Shown here in pieces: positions 31,627 through 40,574 of a stretch of 44,702 bases of DNA. The notes under the pieces were generated by a model. That model had not been told where the DNA came from and searched no databases. It saw only the letters and a program-made list of their open reading frames with translations. This DNA comes from Rhizobium pisi. Lineage in GTDB: Bacteria > Pseudomonadota > Alphaproteobacteria > Rhizobiales > Rhizobiaceae. The translations under genes and the position numbers were made by a program. Location of the stretch: NCBI RefSeq assembly GCF_003938655.1, contig NZ_RJJT01000036.1, positions 1 to 44,702 on the forward strand, written 5' to 3'. Within the stretch, counting starts at the first letter, position 1. Every line of letters begins with the position of its first letter.

Positions 31627-34548
31627 TCAGCTTGCGAGCGCCGTGTCTAGGCGCTGTCGTAGAAGCGAGTTGGCTGTTCGTAGGTCGGCGGTTTCGGAAC
31701 CGTCCTGAAAACTTCGGACGATTTCCGCAAGCTTGCTGAAGCCTTCTTCCGTCGTATTAAGACCCATCGATCTGTCGGCCTTTATGCGGGCGAGGTGCAA
31801 TCGAAGCTCCCACCCTAGCGCCGACGTTCTGCGCGCAATTGCGGTACCATCGTTTAAAAGACGATGTACCACATTGAAGTTCGAGTGTGGCGACGAAAGG
31901 AGGATCATGGCCTTCGTTCGTAAAAGCTCCGGCAGAAGGTAGGTCCCACCAGCGCGTTCGCACAGACCCAATGCTGTATCGATGGCCGAAACCGCTTCGG
32001 TATGCTCGCCAGCGACGGCAAGTCCCTCTGCAAGGGCACGAAGGGTTCCGAATATCAAACTCTGAAAGCCGATCGAACTCACCGATCGTAATTTCCCGCG
32101 CAACAAATCTATGCTTTGTTCCGCTTCGCCACGAAGGACCAGAAGCTGGCCGCGCACCGCCATGCCAGCATCACGGTATCCGGACAGATTGCCATTTGTC
32201 GCCGTTAGTTCAGCCAGTTCATCGGTCAGGATATCCGCTCGATCTAGCTCCCCGCTGTCCAGAAAAACGGTTATGCCCATTAGCAGGCTCAAACATAAAG
32301 CGGCTGGTTGGCTTCTTGCCTCCTCGATGGCACTCTCGGCCATCTGCAACGCTGTTTCCGGCGAGCCTCGGAGCCACGTGACGCGCGCTTGGGCGATCTT
32401 CGCTAGCGCAAGGTGGGCCTGCTCGAAGTACCCCAATCTCGACGGAGAAAATCCGGTGGCTCGCGCGAGACTATAATCGTAAGTGGCCGCAGCCTCCAAT
32501 TGCTCTCCGAGCATGTGGTACATTGTTCCCAGCATCCAGCCCGCCACAAAATTGTCATTCGAGCTACTGTGGTGATCGACCTTGTTCGCGTAAGCTTCTG
32601 CAACGTTGAGGCCCGAACGGAAATCGCCCTGCTTCAGATGATACAGTCCCAATCCCGCCAATAGGTGAGATTCTATGCGATGGTTTTTGAGGCGACGGCT
32701 GAGCGGCAGTCCGACATCGAATAAGTTCGCGACCCCCGTATCGCCGCCATGCCCAAAGAGCGTTGCGATCGTGAGACTCTCCAAAAGCTTGAGGTGCAGT
32801 TCCGTGTTTTGATGTTTGGGCGGCAAAAGCTCTAACGCGCGTTGGCACCATCTTCTACACTCATCGAACTGCATCAAATCTTGGAAGGTTTCGAGCAGGA
32901 GACAACATGTCTCAACTCCGATCTCGGCGTCTCCGCCTTCAGAGAACGCCCACTCAAGCGCAGTGCGCACGTTTCCAATGTCGAAATCCTGCAGCGAGGT
33001 GTTTTTGCCCGATCCGCCCTCGCGGGCGCGCATTCTTCTTAGGTAAAAAAGGGCATGTCTTCGTTGGGTTTCGTGCCGCCCGGGTTCGCGCGTCAGCCTG
33101 AAGGCCGCGTATGTTCTGACGATCTCCCGGAGTTTCAACGCGCCGGTTGTCTCATCCCCCCCCGACGACACCATGGATTTGTCGACCAACTCACTTATCG
33201 CCATCGAAACATCGGCGTCACTTATGCCGGATCCAGCAACGACATCCGTCGCCGCATCTATCGTGAATTCGCTGGCGAACACAGATAGCCTGTTCAAGAC
33301 CGTTTGGGTGTTCTTCGACAGAAGAACGTAGCTCCAGTCGAGCAGCGATTGAACAGTCTGGTGCCGAGGTGTCGCGTCCCTGTCGCCGCGCCACCGGAGC
33401 GATAACTGATTATCCAGCAGCTCCAATACTCCGTCCAATCCATACATGCCAACGCGGCTGGCCACCAATTCTATCGCGAGGGGATTCCCGTCCAACCGCC
33501 GGCAGATAGCAGCGACGATGGCGGCCTCCTCGTCAGCGAGGGCACCTTTGTGGCCACCGTCAACGGCTCGGCTCATGAAAAGCTCAACCGATGGCCATGC
33601 CAGAGCGTGGTTCGCAGTCATCCGTCCCGTATTGGGGGGGGTTCCCAAGGGCCGCAAGAGATACACCGCCTCCCCCGTGACCCGTAGTGCCTCGATGCTT
33701 GTCGCAAGCACATGCGTAGAATACGAATGTTTCAGGATGAACGAAACCGCATCGGCAACCCCATTGATGACATGCTCACAGTTGTCGACGATCAACAGGC
33801 TCCGCCTTTTAGAAAGCCATGTAACCGCGTCACGAAGCGGATCGCTGCTTCGGACACTTGAATTGACCGATGATGCGACGGCGGCCGCGACCAGGGTGTC
33901 ATCCGTGACAACACTGAGATCCACGAACCTGATCTCATCGAAGTTCTGGAGGCTACGCGCCAAGGCTGTGACAAGAGTGGTTTTACCAACCCCACCTGGT
34001 CCCACCACCGTGATTAACCGGCGCTCTTGGACGGCACGCTCCAGTTCTTCAAGATTGGAAGCCCGACCCAAAAACTTGTCCGAGCGAGACGCGATCGGAA
34101 CCTTGATCTCGCGTTGGACGGGATCGTCGAAAACTGCTTCGTCGGAGATGCTGTGGGAATGCGCAGAGGATACGTCCTGTTGCGTTTTGACAGGCATCAC
34201 GAAGCTGTAGCCCCTGCCCGCGATGCTGGCAATATATCGGTCGCCGTTGACGCCGCAACCCAACTTACGGCGAAGGTGGGCCATCTGAACACGTATATTG
34301 GAGTCCTCAACACTCAGGCCGGACCAAGCGCAAGCCATCAGTTCGCGTCTCGAAAGGATCTCACCTTGTTTATTAACGAGTGCTACCAACATATCAAAAG
34401 CACGGCTGCCGATCGGCAGCTCACGCCCGTCCCGCATGAGTTTCCGCGAGACCGGATTAAGGCTGAAAGGGCCAAATTTGAAAACAGCGTTCACGTCACG
34501 CACCCCCGTTGGTGACCGCAACTGTGTGGCGACCGAGGCTTTGCACAC
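31627..34548 (-). CDS. Winged-helix/ATPase/TPR signal-transduction regulator
   Basis: A 973-residue STAND-type regulator. The N-terminal OmpR/PhoB-like winged helix (about 22-120) has FGPFSLNPVSRKLMRDGREL and the RRKLG...YIASIAGRGYSF wing. An NTPase module (about 155-420) has Walker A GPGGVGKT (183-190) and Walker B LLIVDNCEH (D255). From about 480 to 960 a helical array of TPR-like repeats would sense the ligand or partner. The architecture resembles rhizobial ATP-binding winged-helix regulators and actinobacterial AfsR-like proteins, but without a receiver domain. It is the first gene of a leftward set with FUSC and FixJ-like genes. Confidence 0.86.
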   Translation of the reverse strand: MCKASVATQLRSPTGVRDVNAVFKFGPFSLNPVSRKLMRDGRELPIGSRAFDMLVALVNKQGEILSRRELMACAWSGLSVEDSNIRVQMAHLRRKLGCGVNGDRYIASIAGRGYSFVMPVKTQQDVSSAHSHSISDEAVFDDPVQREIKVPIASRSDKFLGRASNLEELERAVQERRLITVVGPGGVGKTTLVTALARSLQNFDEIRFVDLSVVTDDTLVAAAVASSVNSSVRSSDPLRDAVTWLSKRRSLLIVDNCEHVINGVADAVSFILKHSYSTHVLATSIEALRVTGEAVYLLRPLGTPPNTGRMTANHALAWPSVELFMSRAVDGGHKGALADEEAAIVAAICRRLDGNPLAIELVASRVGMYGLDGVLELLDNQLSLRWRGDRDATPRHQTVQSLLDWSYVLLSKNTQTVLNRLSVFASEFTIDAATDVVAGSGISDADVSMAISELVDKSMVSSGGDETTGALKLREIVRTYAAFRLTREPGRHETQRRHALFYLRRMRAREGGSGKNTSLQDFDIGNVRTALEWAFSEGGDAEIGVETCCLLLETFQDLMQFDECRRWCQRALELLPPKHQNTELHLKLLESLTIATLFGHGGDTGVANLFDVGLPLSRRLKNHRIESHLLAGLGLYHLKQGDFRSGLNVAEAYANKVDHHSSSNDNFVAGWMLGTMYHMLGEQLEAAATYDYSLARATGFSPSRLGYFEQAHLALAKIAQARVTWLRGSPETALQMAESAIEEARSQPAALCLSLLMGITVFLDSGELDRADILTDELAELTATNGNLSGYRDAGMAVRGQLLVLRGEAEQSIDLLRGKLRSVSSIGFQSLIFGTLRALAEGLAVAGEHTEAVSAIDTALGLCERAGGTYLLPELLRTKAMILLSSPHSNFNVVHRLLNDGTAIARRTSALGWELRLHLARIKADRSMGLNTTEEGFSKLAEIVRSFQDGSETADLRTANSLLRQRLDTALAS

Positions 34549-35021
34549 TTATCACTATCAGTAGTCTATACGATGTAAGAAAAGCCGGGGGTTAAAACCG
34601 GTAAATAGTAGCGGCTGCTACCCCAGCGAGCACGAAATACCGACCGTTCGGAAGTAACTCTCCATCCGTGGAAACGACGGACTTGTCGGCTGGATGGCCG
34701 ACGATGGTGAAGCGGTTGTGATCATGACTGCGAGCAATCCTGTTTTGCGGTTTGGGCACAAACCGATCGAGCACGTCATACCAACGGCACTCGGACGCTA
34801 TCGCAAGGGCGGCGATGGCGCATGATCCGCTATTGCGGAAGGATTCTCAGATATTGCTCTTTTGCTTCGGCGCGATGGGATGGGAAACGCGCGCCGGGAA
34901 CGTTGACGGGTCGCCACGCAGTTGCGCAGCGTCCGGCGGGGGACTGGTCTACATCGCATGCTGCGGGCAGCGGACCGCCACCTGACGCAACGGCGCACCC
35001 GATCTTCGCGTCGGTCGCTAG
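34549..35021. other. 470-bp stretch with one uncertain ORF
   Basis: A minus-strand frame is open from 34851 to a TAA at 34592, with a GTG start giving 60 codons (34592-34774). Its end (NGRYFVLAGVAAATIYRF) looks protein-like, but no family or ribosome binding site is evident. The rest shows nothing recognisable. Confidence 0.35.
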
Positions 35022-36491
35022 TCAGAGGACGGATGTTACGTGGCGTCGGCTGATGTCTTGGGTGGCCGCGTACGAGTCCTTTAAAAGCGCCATGCGGACC
35101 TCGTGATAACCTCTGCGAGCCGGATCAGGCCGGAACTCTCTTTCGAATTGGACAATGCGGCTGGCGGCATCGGCGATCGAGCCCGCTGCACCTATTCCTG
35201 CAAGGGCCATGGCCGCAGCCCCGGTCGCCGCCGCATCCGCGCTTCGTACACATCGAAGCGTTCGACCGAGCACGTCAGCGCGAATCTGGTTCCAAACGTC
35301 CGAAGCAAATCCGCCGCCGCCGCAGTTCAGGATCGACGGAGAGCTGTCGGCGGAGCGCTCAAGCGTCTCTAGCGCCCATTGCGCCGAATATGCAACGCCT
35401 TCCATAACCGATCGCACCAGGTGGGCGGGACCCATGGAGGAGTCGAGCCCTAGGAATATACCTCGCGCGAATGGGTCCCAGAGCGGCGCCCGCTCGCCAT
35501 CCAGATGGGGGATGAAAAGCGGAATGCGTTCCTGTCCACTCATGGCGGCTGCCAGAACACAGAGTTCGTCGATGCTTCTACCCAGGAGACGGCTGAGCCA
35601 CGCTAGCGACGCGCCTCCGGATTGTATCGGCGCGGCATGCAGTGTGATTTCCTGATAGGTAGGAAATGCTGCAACTCCCGGCGTCGGAACGCGCTTTGGC
35701 GATACGATCCCCAGCACGTCACTCGTACCGCTGAGATACATTGCGCTTCCAACTTTCCCGACATCGACGCCAAACATGCCACTCCATGCGTCCATAGTCC
35801 CGACAATGACGGGCGTACCCGCACAGGGCAACCCCGGCAAGACGCGTCCCACGACATGTGTGAAATCACGCAGTGGGGGCAGGCGTTGCACTGCATCCGG
35901 CACGAGATCAAGAAGCGCCTTGATGTAATTAAGTTGTCCGTCAACCAGACCAATAGATGCTATCGCGTCCGCCGCAACCTCTCCCGTCAATCGTGCGATG
36001 CAGTAGTCCTTCGGCAGGATGACGGCTCGTGAGCGGCCCCAGATGTCCGGCCTGTTGCGTCGCATCCATTCCATACGGCTGAGACAATGACTGGCGTCGA
36101 TAGGCAATGGAGCACCCCACCATGCAATCCGACTCTCAGCGCCCACTTGCCCATCCAGTTCGGCGGCGATGTCGGCGCATCGCAGGTCCTGCCAGACAAT
36201 CGCCGGAGCGAGTGGCGTTGCGTTGCGGTCAATGAAGACGTGAGTATTGGCCTGGGAGCATATGCCGATAGCCTGTAGCCCCCCGAGGTCAAAATCGCGC
36301 TCGAAGCCGGCAAGAGCCTGAATGGCCACCCTGATCCAGTCATCAGGTTCCTGCTCGACGATCCCTGGAGCGGGACGCGCGGTGGGATACGATTCGACAT
36401 AGTGCCCCAGTTGAGTGCCCGCCCCGGTCACCAGCACCGCCTTAATGGCGGTGGTGCCGATATCGATGCCGATAACAGTTTTATCACTCAT
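35022..36491 (-). CDS. FGGY-family carbohydrate kinase (xylulokinase-like)
   Basis: A 489-residue sugar kinase. The N-terminal phosphate-1 motif is IGIDIGTTAIKAVL. The substrate-domain block PAIVWQDLRC and the second-domain FGGY signature SILNCGGGGFASDVWNQI are present, with the catalytic aspartate expected in GTMDAWSGMFG. Members phosphorylate xylulose, ribulose, glycerol or related polyols; the motif set is closest to XylB, but the substrate is uncertain. It is divergent from the AraC regulator at 36710 (218-bp gap), which probably controls it. No sugar transporter or isomerase gene is nearby. Confidence 0.88.
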   Translation of the reverse strand: MSDKTVIGIDIGTTAIKAVLVTGAGTQLGHYVESYPTARPAPGIVEQEPDDWIRVAIQALAGFERDFDLGGLQAIGICSQANTHVFIDRNATPLAPAIVWQDLRCADIAAELDGQVGAESRIAWWGAPLPIDASHCLSRMEWMRRNRPDIWGRSRAVILPKDYCIARLTGEVAADAIASIGLVDGQLNYIKALLDLVPDAVQRLPPLRDFTHVVGRVLPGLPCAGTPVIVGTMDAWSGMFGVDVGKVGSAMYLSGTSDVLGIVSPKRVPTPGVAAFPTYQEITLHAAPIQSGGASLAWLSRLLGRSIDELCVLAAAMSGQERIPLFIPHLDGERAPLWDPFARGIFLGLDSSMGPAHLVRSVMEGVAYSAQWALETLERSADSSPSILNCGGGGFASDVWNQIRADVLGRTLRCVRSADAAATGAAAMALAGIGAAGSIADAASRIVQFEREFRPDPARRGYHEVRMALLKDSYAATQDISRRHVTSVL

Positions 36492-36709
36492 GTCCGTTCA
36501 ACCTGCCTTTCACGTCGGCTCGGACGCTCACTGACCTCACGGCGGATAGACTACTACTTGCCTGCCCAAGGTAAATGCTGCGAAGAATTCTACTGAGTCC
36601 CTGGCTGGTGAGGTAACGCATTGCCTCGGTCGCTCGCAAGTCGCTTCCCAATTGCGCCAAGTAAACGAATGTGATCGTATGCGCTACCGTGATGATGAGG
36701 GTGCGAAGC

Positions 36710-37591
36710 ATGAATAAGCTGCCTGCCTCTTATGCCAGAGGACGCGTGATCCTGAGTTCCTCCGGCAGGCGCTGGCAGGGTGTCCAGGCCGAACTTCGCT
36801 TCCATCCCGCGGGCGAGAGGCCACCTGGTACAATCGACGTAAACGAGATCTGTGTCGTCATGCGCGGAACGACGGTGGTAACCCGTCAGGCCGAGGGTGT
36901 GCGTGAACGGATCGTAGGGGCGCCGGGAACGATCGGATTAAGCCCCTCCGGGATACGAGAGGACTTTAAATCGATCTCTCGTACCATAGACGAGATGGTA
37001 CACATCTATCTGCCTGCATCATTTGTATCAAATCTTGCCGGCACGCTCCGTAGCGATGCGTCATCGCCTTCTATCGACTATCATGCCGGCTTTCGTGACC
37101 CGCTCATCGAGTGCATCGCGACGGAATTCGTCAGGGAACTAACTTGCGAGACCTGGGGCGGGAGTTTGCTCATCGAAGCCCTCTCGGACGCGTTAGCTCT
37201 GAGGCTCCTGAATAGTCACGCGGGTTTTGGGATTGACCCTGCGCGCAGCGCAATCGCATCACCAGGTCTCGACTCAAGGCGCCTCCAACGCGTGATCGAC
37301 TATATCGATGCTAATCTCGCAGAACCGATTACCTTGGACGATCTGGCAGCTGTGGCCTCGCTGAGCCGCTTCCATTTCTCGCGCATGTTCAAGATTGCAA
37401 CCGGGCAGTCGCCCAGCACCTTCGTCGGTCACCGTCGGCTGGAAATGGCCAAGATACGACTCGCGGCCGGCCTTTCGATCGCCCAGATCGCATTCGATTG
37501 CGGCTTCTCGTCTGAGTCAAATTTCGTCCGGTCCTTCAAACGCGTCGGCGGGATGACACCGGGCGAGTTCAGGCGCATGTCCCGCCAGTGA
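36710..37591 (+). CDS. AraC-family transcriptional regulator
   Basis: A 293-residue regulator. The N-terminal ~170 residues form a sensor domain; the C-terminal ~100 hold the double HTH (ITLDDLAAVASLSRFHFSRMFK and LSIAQIAFDCGFSSESNFVRSFKRV, ending GGMTPGEFRR). ATG 36710 is preferred to the upstream GTG 36671 because GAGGGTG lies about 8 nt before it. It is divergent from the FGGY kinase gene and is its likely activator. The DJ-1-like gene 145 bp downstream on the same strand could be co-regulated. Confidence 0.88.
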   Translation: MNKLPASYARGRVILSSSGRRWQGVQAELRFHPAGERPPGTIDVNEICVVMRGTTVVTRQAEGVRERIVGAPGTIGLSPSGIREDFKSISRTIDEMVHIYLPASFVSNLAGTLRSDASSPSIDYHAGFRDPLIECIATEFVRELTCETWGGSLLIEALSDALALRLLNSHAGFGIDPARSAIASPGLDSRRLQRVIDYIDANLAEPITLDDLAAVASLSRFHFSRMFKIATGQSPSTFVGHRRLEMAKIRLAAGLSIAQIAFDCGFSSESNFVRSFKRVGGMTPGEFRRMSRQ

Positions 37592-37736
37592 TGCACTACT
37601 GATCGACCGGTTATCACGGCGTGTGCCGCAAAGGACCTCAACTGCGCACAGACGGAATAATGTGCAGCACGCAGTGACCGTGCGAAGCTAGTCCAGCAAG
37701 ATAGAGTGGTGCCGCAGCTGAGCAGGAGGTGGCACT

Positions 37737-38420
37737 GTGAAGATTGCGATCGTTTTGACATCGCACGACCAACTTGGCGACACGGGCAAGAAAACGGGCT
37801 TCTGGTTGGAAGAGCTTGCTGCACCGTACCTCCTGTTCCGAGAAGCCGGCGTCGATATCACGTTAGCCTCACCGAAGGGCGGTTTTCCGTCGCTCGACCC
37901 CAGGAGTTGCGAAGCCGCCTATCAGACGGATGATACGCGGCGATTCGAAAACGATGCGTCCGCCATGGCGTCGCTGAAAGCCACGCGTCGACTCTCGTCG
38001 ATCGCCGCAGCGGAGTTTGACGCAGTGTTTTTCTCAGGCGGCTACGGTGCGCTCTGGGACCTGACGAATGATCCCGACGCGCTGTCCTTGATCGAGACGA
38101 TGCTGGCGACGAGCAAGCCGGTTGCGCTGGTGTCTCATGCTCCAGGCATTCTCACCAACGTCAGGACCCCGGATGACCGACCAATAACCATGGGACTCGA
38201 GGTGACCGGCTTCACGAACTCTGAGGAGTCCGTGATGCAGTTCAGGGAGGTGGTGCCTTTCCTTTTGGAGGATCTGCTCAAGAGCCAAGGAGCGAAGTTT
38301 TCGGCCGCGGAGGACTTCAACAGCTATGTCATTCGCGATGGCCTTCTGGTGACCGGCCAGAATCCTTCGTCGTCGAGGACCGCAGCGATCACCCTTCTGA
38401 TTGCGTTGCGAACCGAATGA
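37737..38420 (+). CDS. DJ-1/PfpI-like protein, copy 3, lacking the nucleophilic cysteine
   Basis: A 227-residue protein aligned without gaps to copy 1 (5445-6143) through the first 140 residues (shared LTSHD-LG-TGKKTGFWLEEL and LASPKGG). The nucleophile elbow reads LVSHAPG, so C133 is replaced by S133 (codon TCT at 38133-38135). The preceding PGGHG has become SGGYG (100-104). The fold is otherwise intact, with VTGFTNSEES and LVTGQNPSSS kept. It is therefore predicted to lack cysteine-dependent glyoxalase/deglycase chemistry and may be a binding protein, chaperone or serine variant. The start is GTG 37737, with AGGAGG 7 nt upstream. Confidence 0.88.
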   Translation: MKIAIVLTSHDQLGDTGKKTGFWLEELAAPYLLFREAGVDITLASPKGGFPSLDPRSCEAAYQTDDTRRFENDASAMASLKATRRLSSIAAAEFDAVFFSGGYGALWDLTNDPDALSLIETMLATSKPVALVSHAPGILTNVRTPDDRPITMGLEVTGFTNSEESVMQFREVVPFLLEDLLKSQGAKFSAAEDFNSYVIRDGLLVTGQNPSSSRTAAITLLIALRTE

Positions 38421-38844
38421 AAAGCGGTCGGAGCAGTCAATTGCGTGAGCTGCGTAGTGCAATCCTATCGAAGAGACAGCCGCTGTTCCGTGCCAAGCGC
38501 AACAACCGAGAAGAGGCGGATCCGTGTCTTTTGGATGTTGCCCGCACTGGCAGCCGACGGTTTCCAAAGGTCTTGAATAAGAGCTGAAACCTGAACCCAT
38601 GTCATTCTTTTTGCGGTTGAACGGATTAGAAACGACGGCCCTGTTATCGTAAGGCCCCGTCCGCCGAAGGAGACGTTAGGTCGGGGTTTGGCCCAGCGGC
38701 TTCTATCGACGTAACTCTTGAAGCCGGTATCGTTTAACGCTTTTTTACCGTGTTTTACGCACGCCTCTCAAGTCGACCGGATAGTGTGTCTGTCGGTTGT
38801 CGTCCCATCCGTGATGGGTGGGCGGTCGGATCAAAGGACACTAT
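38421..38844. other. 420-bp intergenic stretch
   Basis: No gene is seen. CCCCG near 38657 and CGGGGTTT near 38683 could form a weak terminator for the DJ-1-like gene. The last part carries the ribosome binding site of the next gene. Confidence 0.45.
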
Positions 38845-39144
38845 ATGACAAACGTCAAAGTTTACGCGGCTCTTACGGCAAAATCCGGGAAAGAAGTAGA
38901 ATTGGAAGACTTGCTAAGAGGCATGGCTGCGCCTTCGCGGGGAGAGAAAGGTAACTTGCGCTATGATCTTTGGCGAGACGCCGCGGAGCCGAGCCGTTTC
39001 ATCCTTGACGAGATGTACATCGACGCGGAGGCCAACTCCTCTCATCGTGAAACTCCTCATTTTCAAAACTACGTGGGCAAGATCGGCGAACTCGCGGATC
39101 GATCCGTTTATACCGTGACAGCAGTCGACGTGACTGACCTATGA
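38845..39144 (+). CDS. ABM-domain protein (YgiN-like monooxygenase)
   Basis: A 99-residue antibiotic-biosynthesis-monooxygenase (ABM) fold protein. It has the N-terminal strand VKVYAALTAKSGKEVELEDL, YDLWRDAAEPSRFILDEMY and the HRETPHFQNYV helix. Such small dimeric proteins oxidise quinol-like compounds or simply bind them. ATG 38845 is chosen because AAAGGA lies about 7 nt upstream. It is followed by an MFS exporter and an old-yellow-enzyme gene, a set consistent with electrophile or quinone detoxification. Confidence 0.85.
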   Translation: MTNVKVYAALTAKSGKEVELEDLLRGMAAPSRGEKGNLRYDLWRDAAEPSRFILDEMYIDAEANSSHRETPHFQNYVGKIGELADRSVYTVTAVDVTDL

Positions 39145-39268
39145 GCATGAGATTCACTGCATTTTACAACGCTTAATTACACTCGATCGATATCCGGCGT
39201 GAAGATAACGCATCCAGTTACAGGGACGGGTCCGAAACACTTTTCCCACCCCATTAAGGATGCGACCG

Positions 39269-40498
39269 ATGCTCGACAAAGCCTATCACGCTCAATGCGC
39301 CGCGGTTAACGTTCATTCCTCCGATCCCGTGGAGCGCGGGCGATGCCGCCTGACACTGCTGTCGCTGGCTTTGGGCAGTTTCTGCATTGGCACCTCCGAA
39401 TTCGCCAGCATGGGTATCCTCCAACTGTTTTCCGAAAGCCTGGGGATAAGCATTCCTACTGCGACGAACGCCGTGACTGCCTACGCTTTCGGAGTGGTCA
39501 TCGGCGCACCACTTGTCACGCTAGCGGCTGCACGATTAAACCGTCGCACCCTGCTTCTCATGCTCATGGCGCAGTTCGTATTGGGGAATATCCTGTCCGC
39601 GCTGGCGGCCAACTTGGAGATGTTCGTACTCGCTCGTTTCATCAGCGGCATGCCCCAAGGTGCATATTTCGGGGCAGGAGCCGTTGTAGCCACCTACGTC
39701 TACGGCCCTGGCCATACCGGCAAGGCCTTTGCTCTGGTGATGATGGGACTGACCGTGGCGACCATCGTCGGCTCCCCACTCGCGACGTTCCTCGGCCAGA
39801 CCATCGGCTGGCGAAACACCTACTTTGCGGTGTCGGGCCTCGGCGCGCTATCGTTCCTGGCGCTAATGGCGTTCGTGCCGAAAACCCACGCTCTGAACGG
39901 TAGCTCCGTCATACAGGAGCTTAGCGCTCTGCGTAAAGGAGCAGTATGGATGACCATGCTCGTCGCCGCTCTCGGCGTTGCGAGCATATTTGCGATCTAC
40001 ACTTTCGTAGGACCGTTAATCACGGATGTCGCCATGCTGGAAGCAGGATGGATCCCGATTGCACTTACAGTTTTCGGACTCGGGATGACTGCAGGCAATT
40101 TTCTTGGCGGTCGTCTCGCCGACACGTATCCGGCACGTGGTCTCCTGCTCGGATTTGGCGTAGCAGTCGTGGTACTCGCAGCACTGGCCACTTTCGGGTT
40201 CAAGCTTCCCGTCCTATTCGCCGGTTTCTTCCTGGTCGGCGCAACAATGTTCACCGCGATACCGACTATCCAGGTCAGACTGACTAAATTCGCTCCCGAG
40301 GCGCCCACCCTTGTAGGCGCGATGAATTTGGCGGCACTCAACCTGTCCAATGCGATCGGGGCATGGTCGGGTGGCTTCGCGATTGCGAGCGGCTTTGGCA
40401 TTCTCTCCTCCGCTTGGGCGGGGTTTTGCCTCACGCTCACCGGTCTCGTCATCTTCACCATGACGCTCACTCGCCGTCCTAATCTGGCAGCCGCCTAG
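39269..40498 (+). CDS. MFS transporter (AraJ/arabinose-efflux-like DHA1)
   Basis: A 409-residue transporter with about 12 membrane segments. The N-terminal LALGSFCIGTSEFASMGIL block and the GPGHTGKAFALVMMGLTVATIVG region are typical of AraJ/YdhP-type DHA1 efflux permeases. ATG 39269 is preferred over ATG 39260 because AAGGA lies 8 nt upstream of it. The substrate is unknown. It is 124 bp downstream of the ABM gene and 76 bp upstream of the OYE gene on the same strand. Confidence 0.88.
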   Translation: MLDKAYHAQCAAVNVHSSDPVERGRCRLTLLSLALGSFCIGTSEFASMGILQLFSESLGISIPTATNAVTAYAFGVVIGAPLVTLAAARLNRRTLLLMLMAQFVLGNILSALAANLEMFVLARFISGMPQGAYFGAGAVVATYVYGPGHTGKAFALVMMGLTVATIVGSPLATFLGQTIGWRNTYFAVSGLGALSFLALMAFVPKTHALNGSSVIQELSALRKGAVWMTMLVAALGVASIFAIYTFVGPLITDVAMLEAGWIPIALTVFGLGMTAGNFLGGRLADTYPARGLLLGFGVAVVVLAALATFGFKLPVLFAGFFLVGATMFTAIPTIQVRLTKFAPEAPTLVGAMNLAALNLSNAIGAWSGGFAIASGFGILSSAWAGFCLTLTGLVIFTMTLTRRPNLAAA

Positions 40499-40574
40499 AC
40501 CGTCACACATCGTGGTACCTTAGCGCATAAGGACAAACGTACGGCAACAGGAAGCCGTGTTGGGAGCAGCAACA

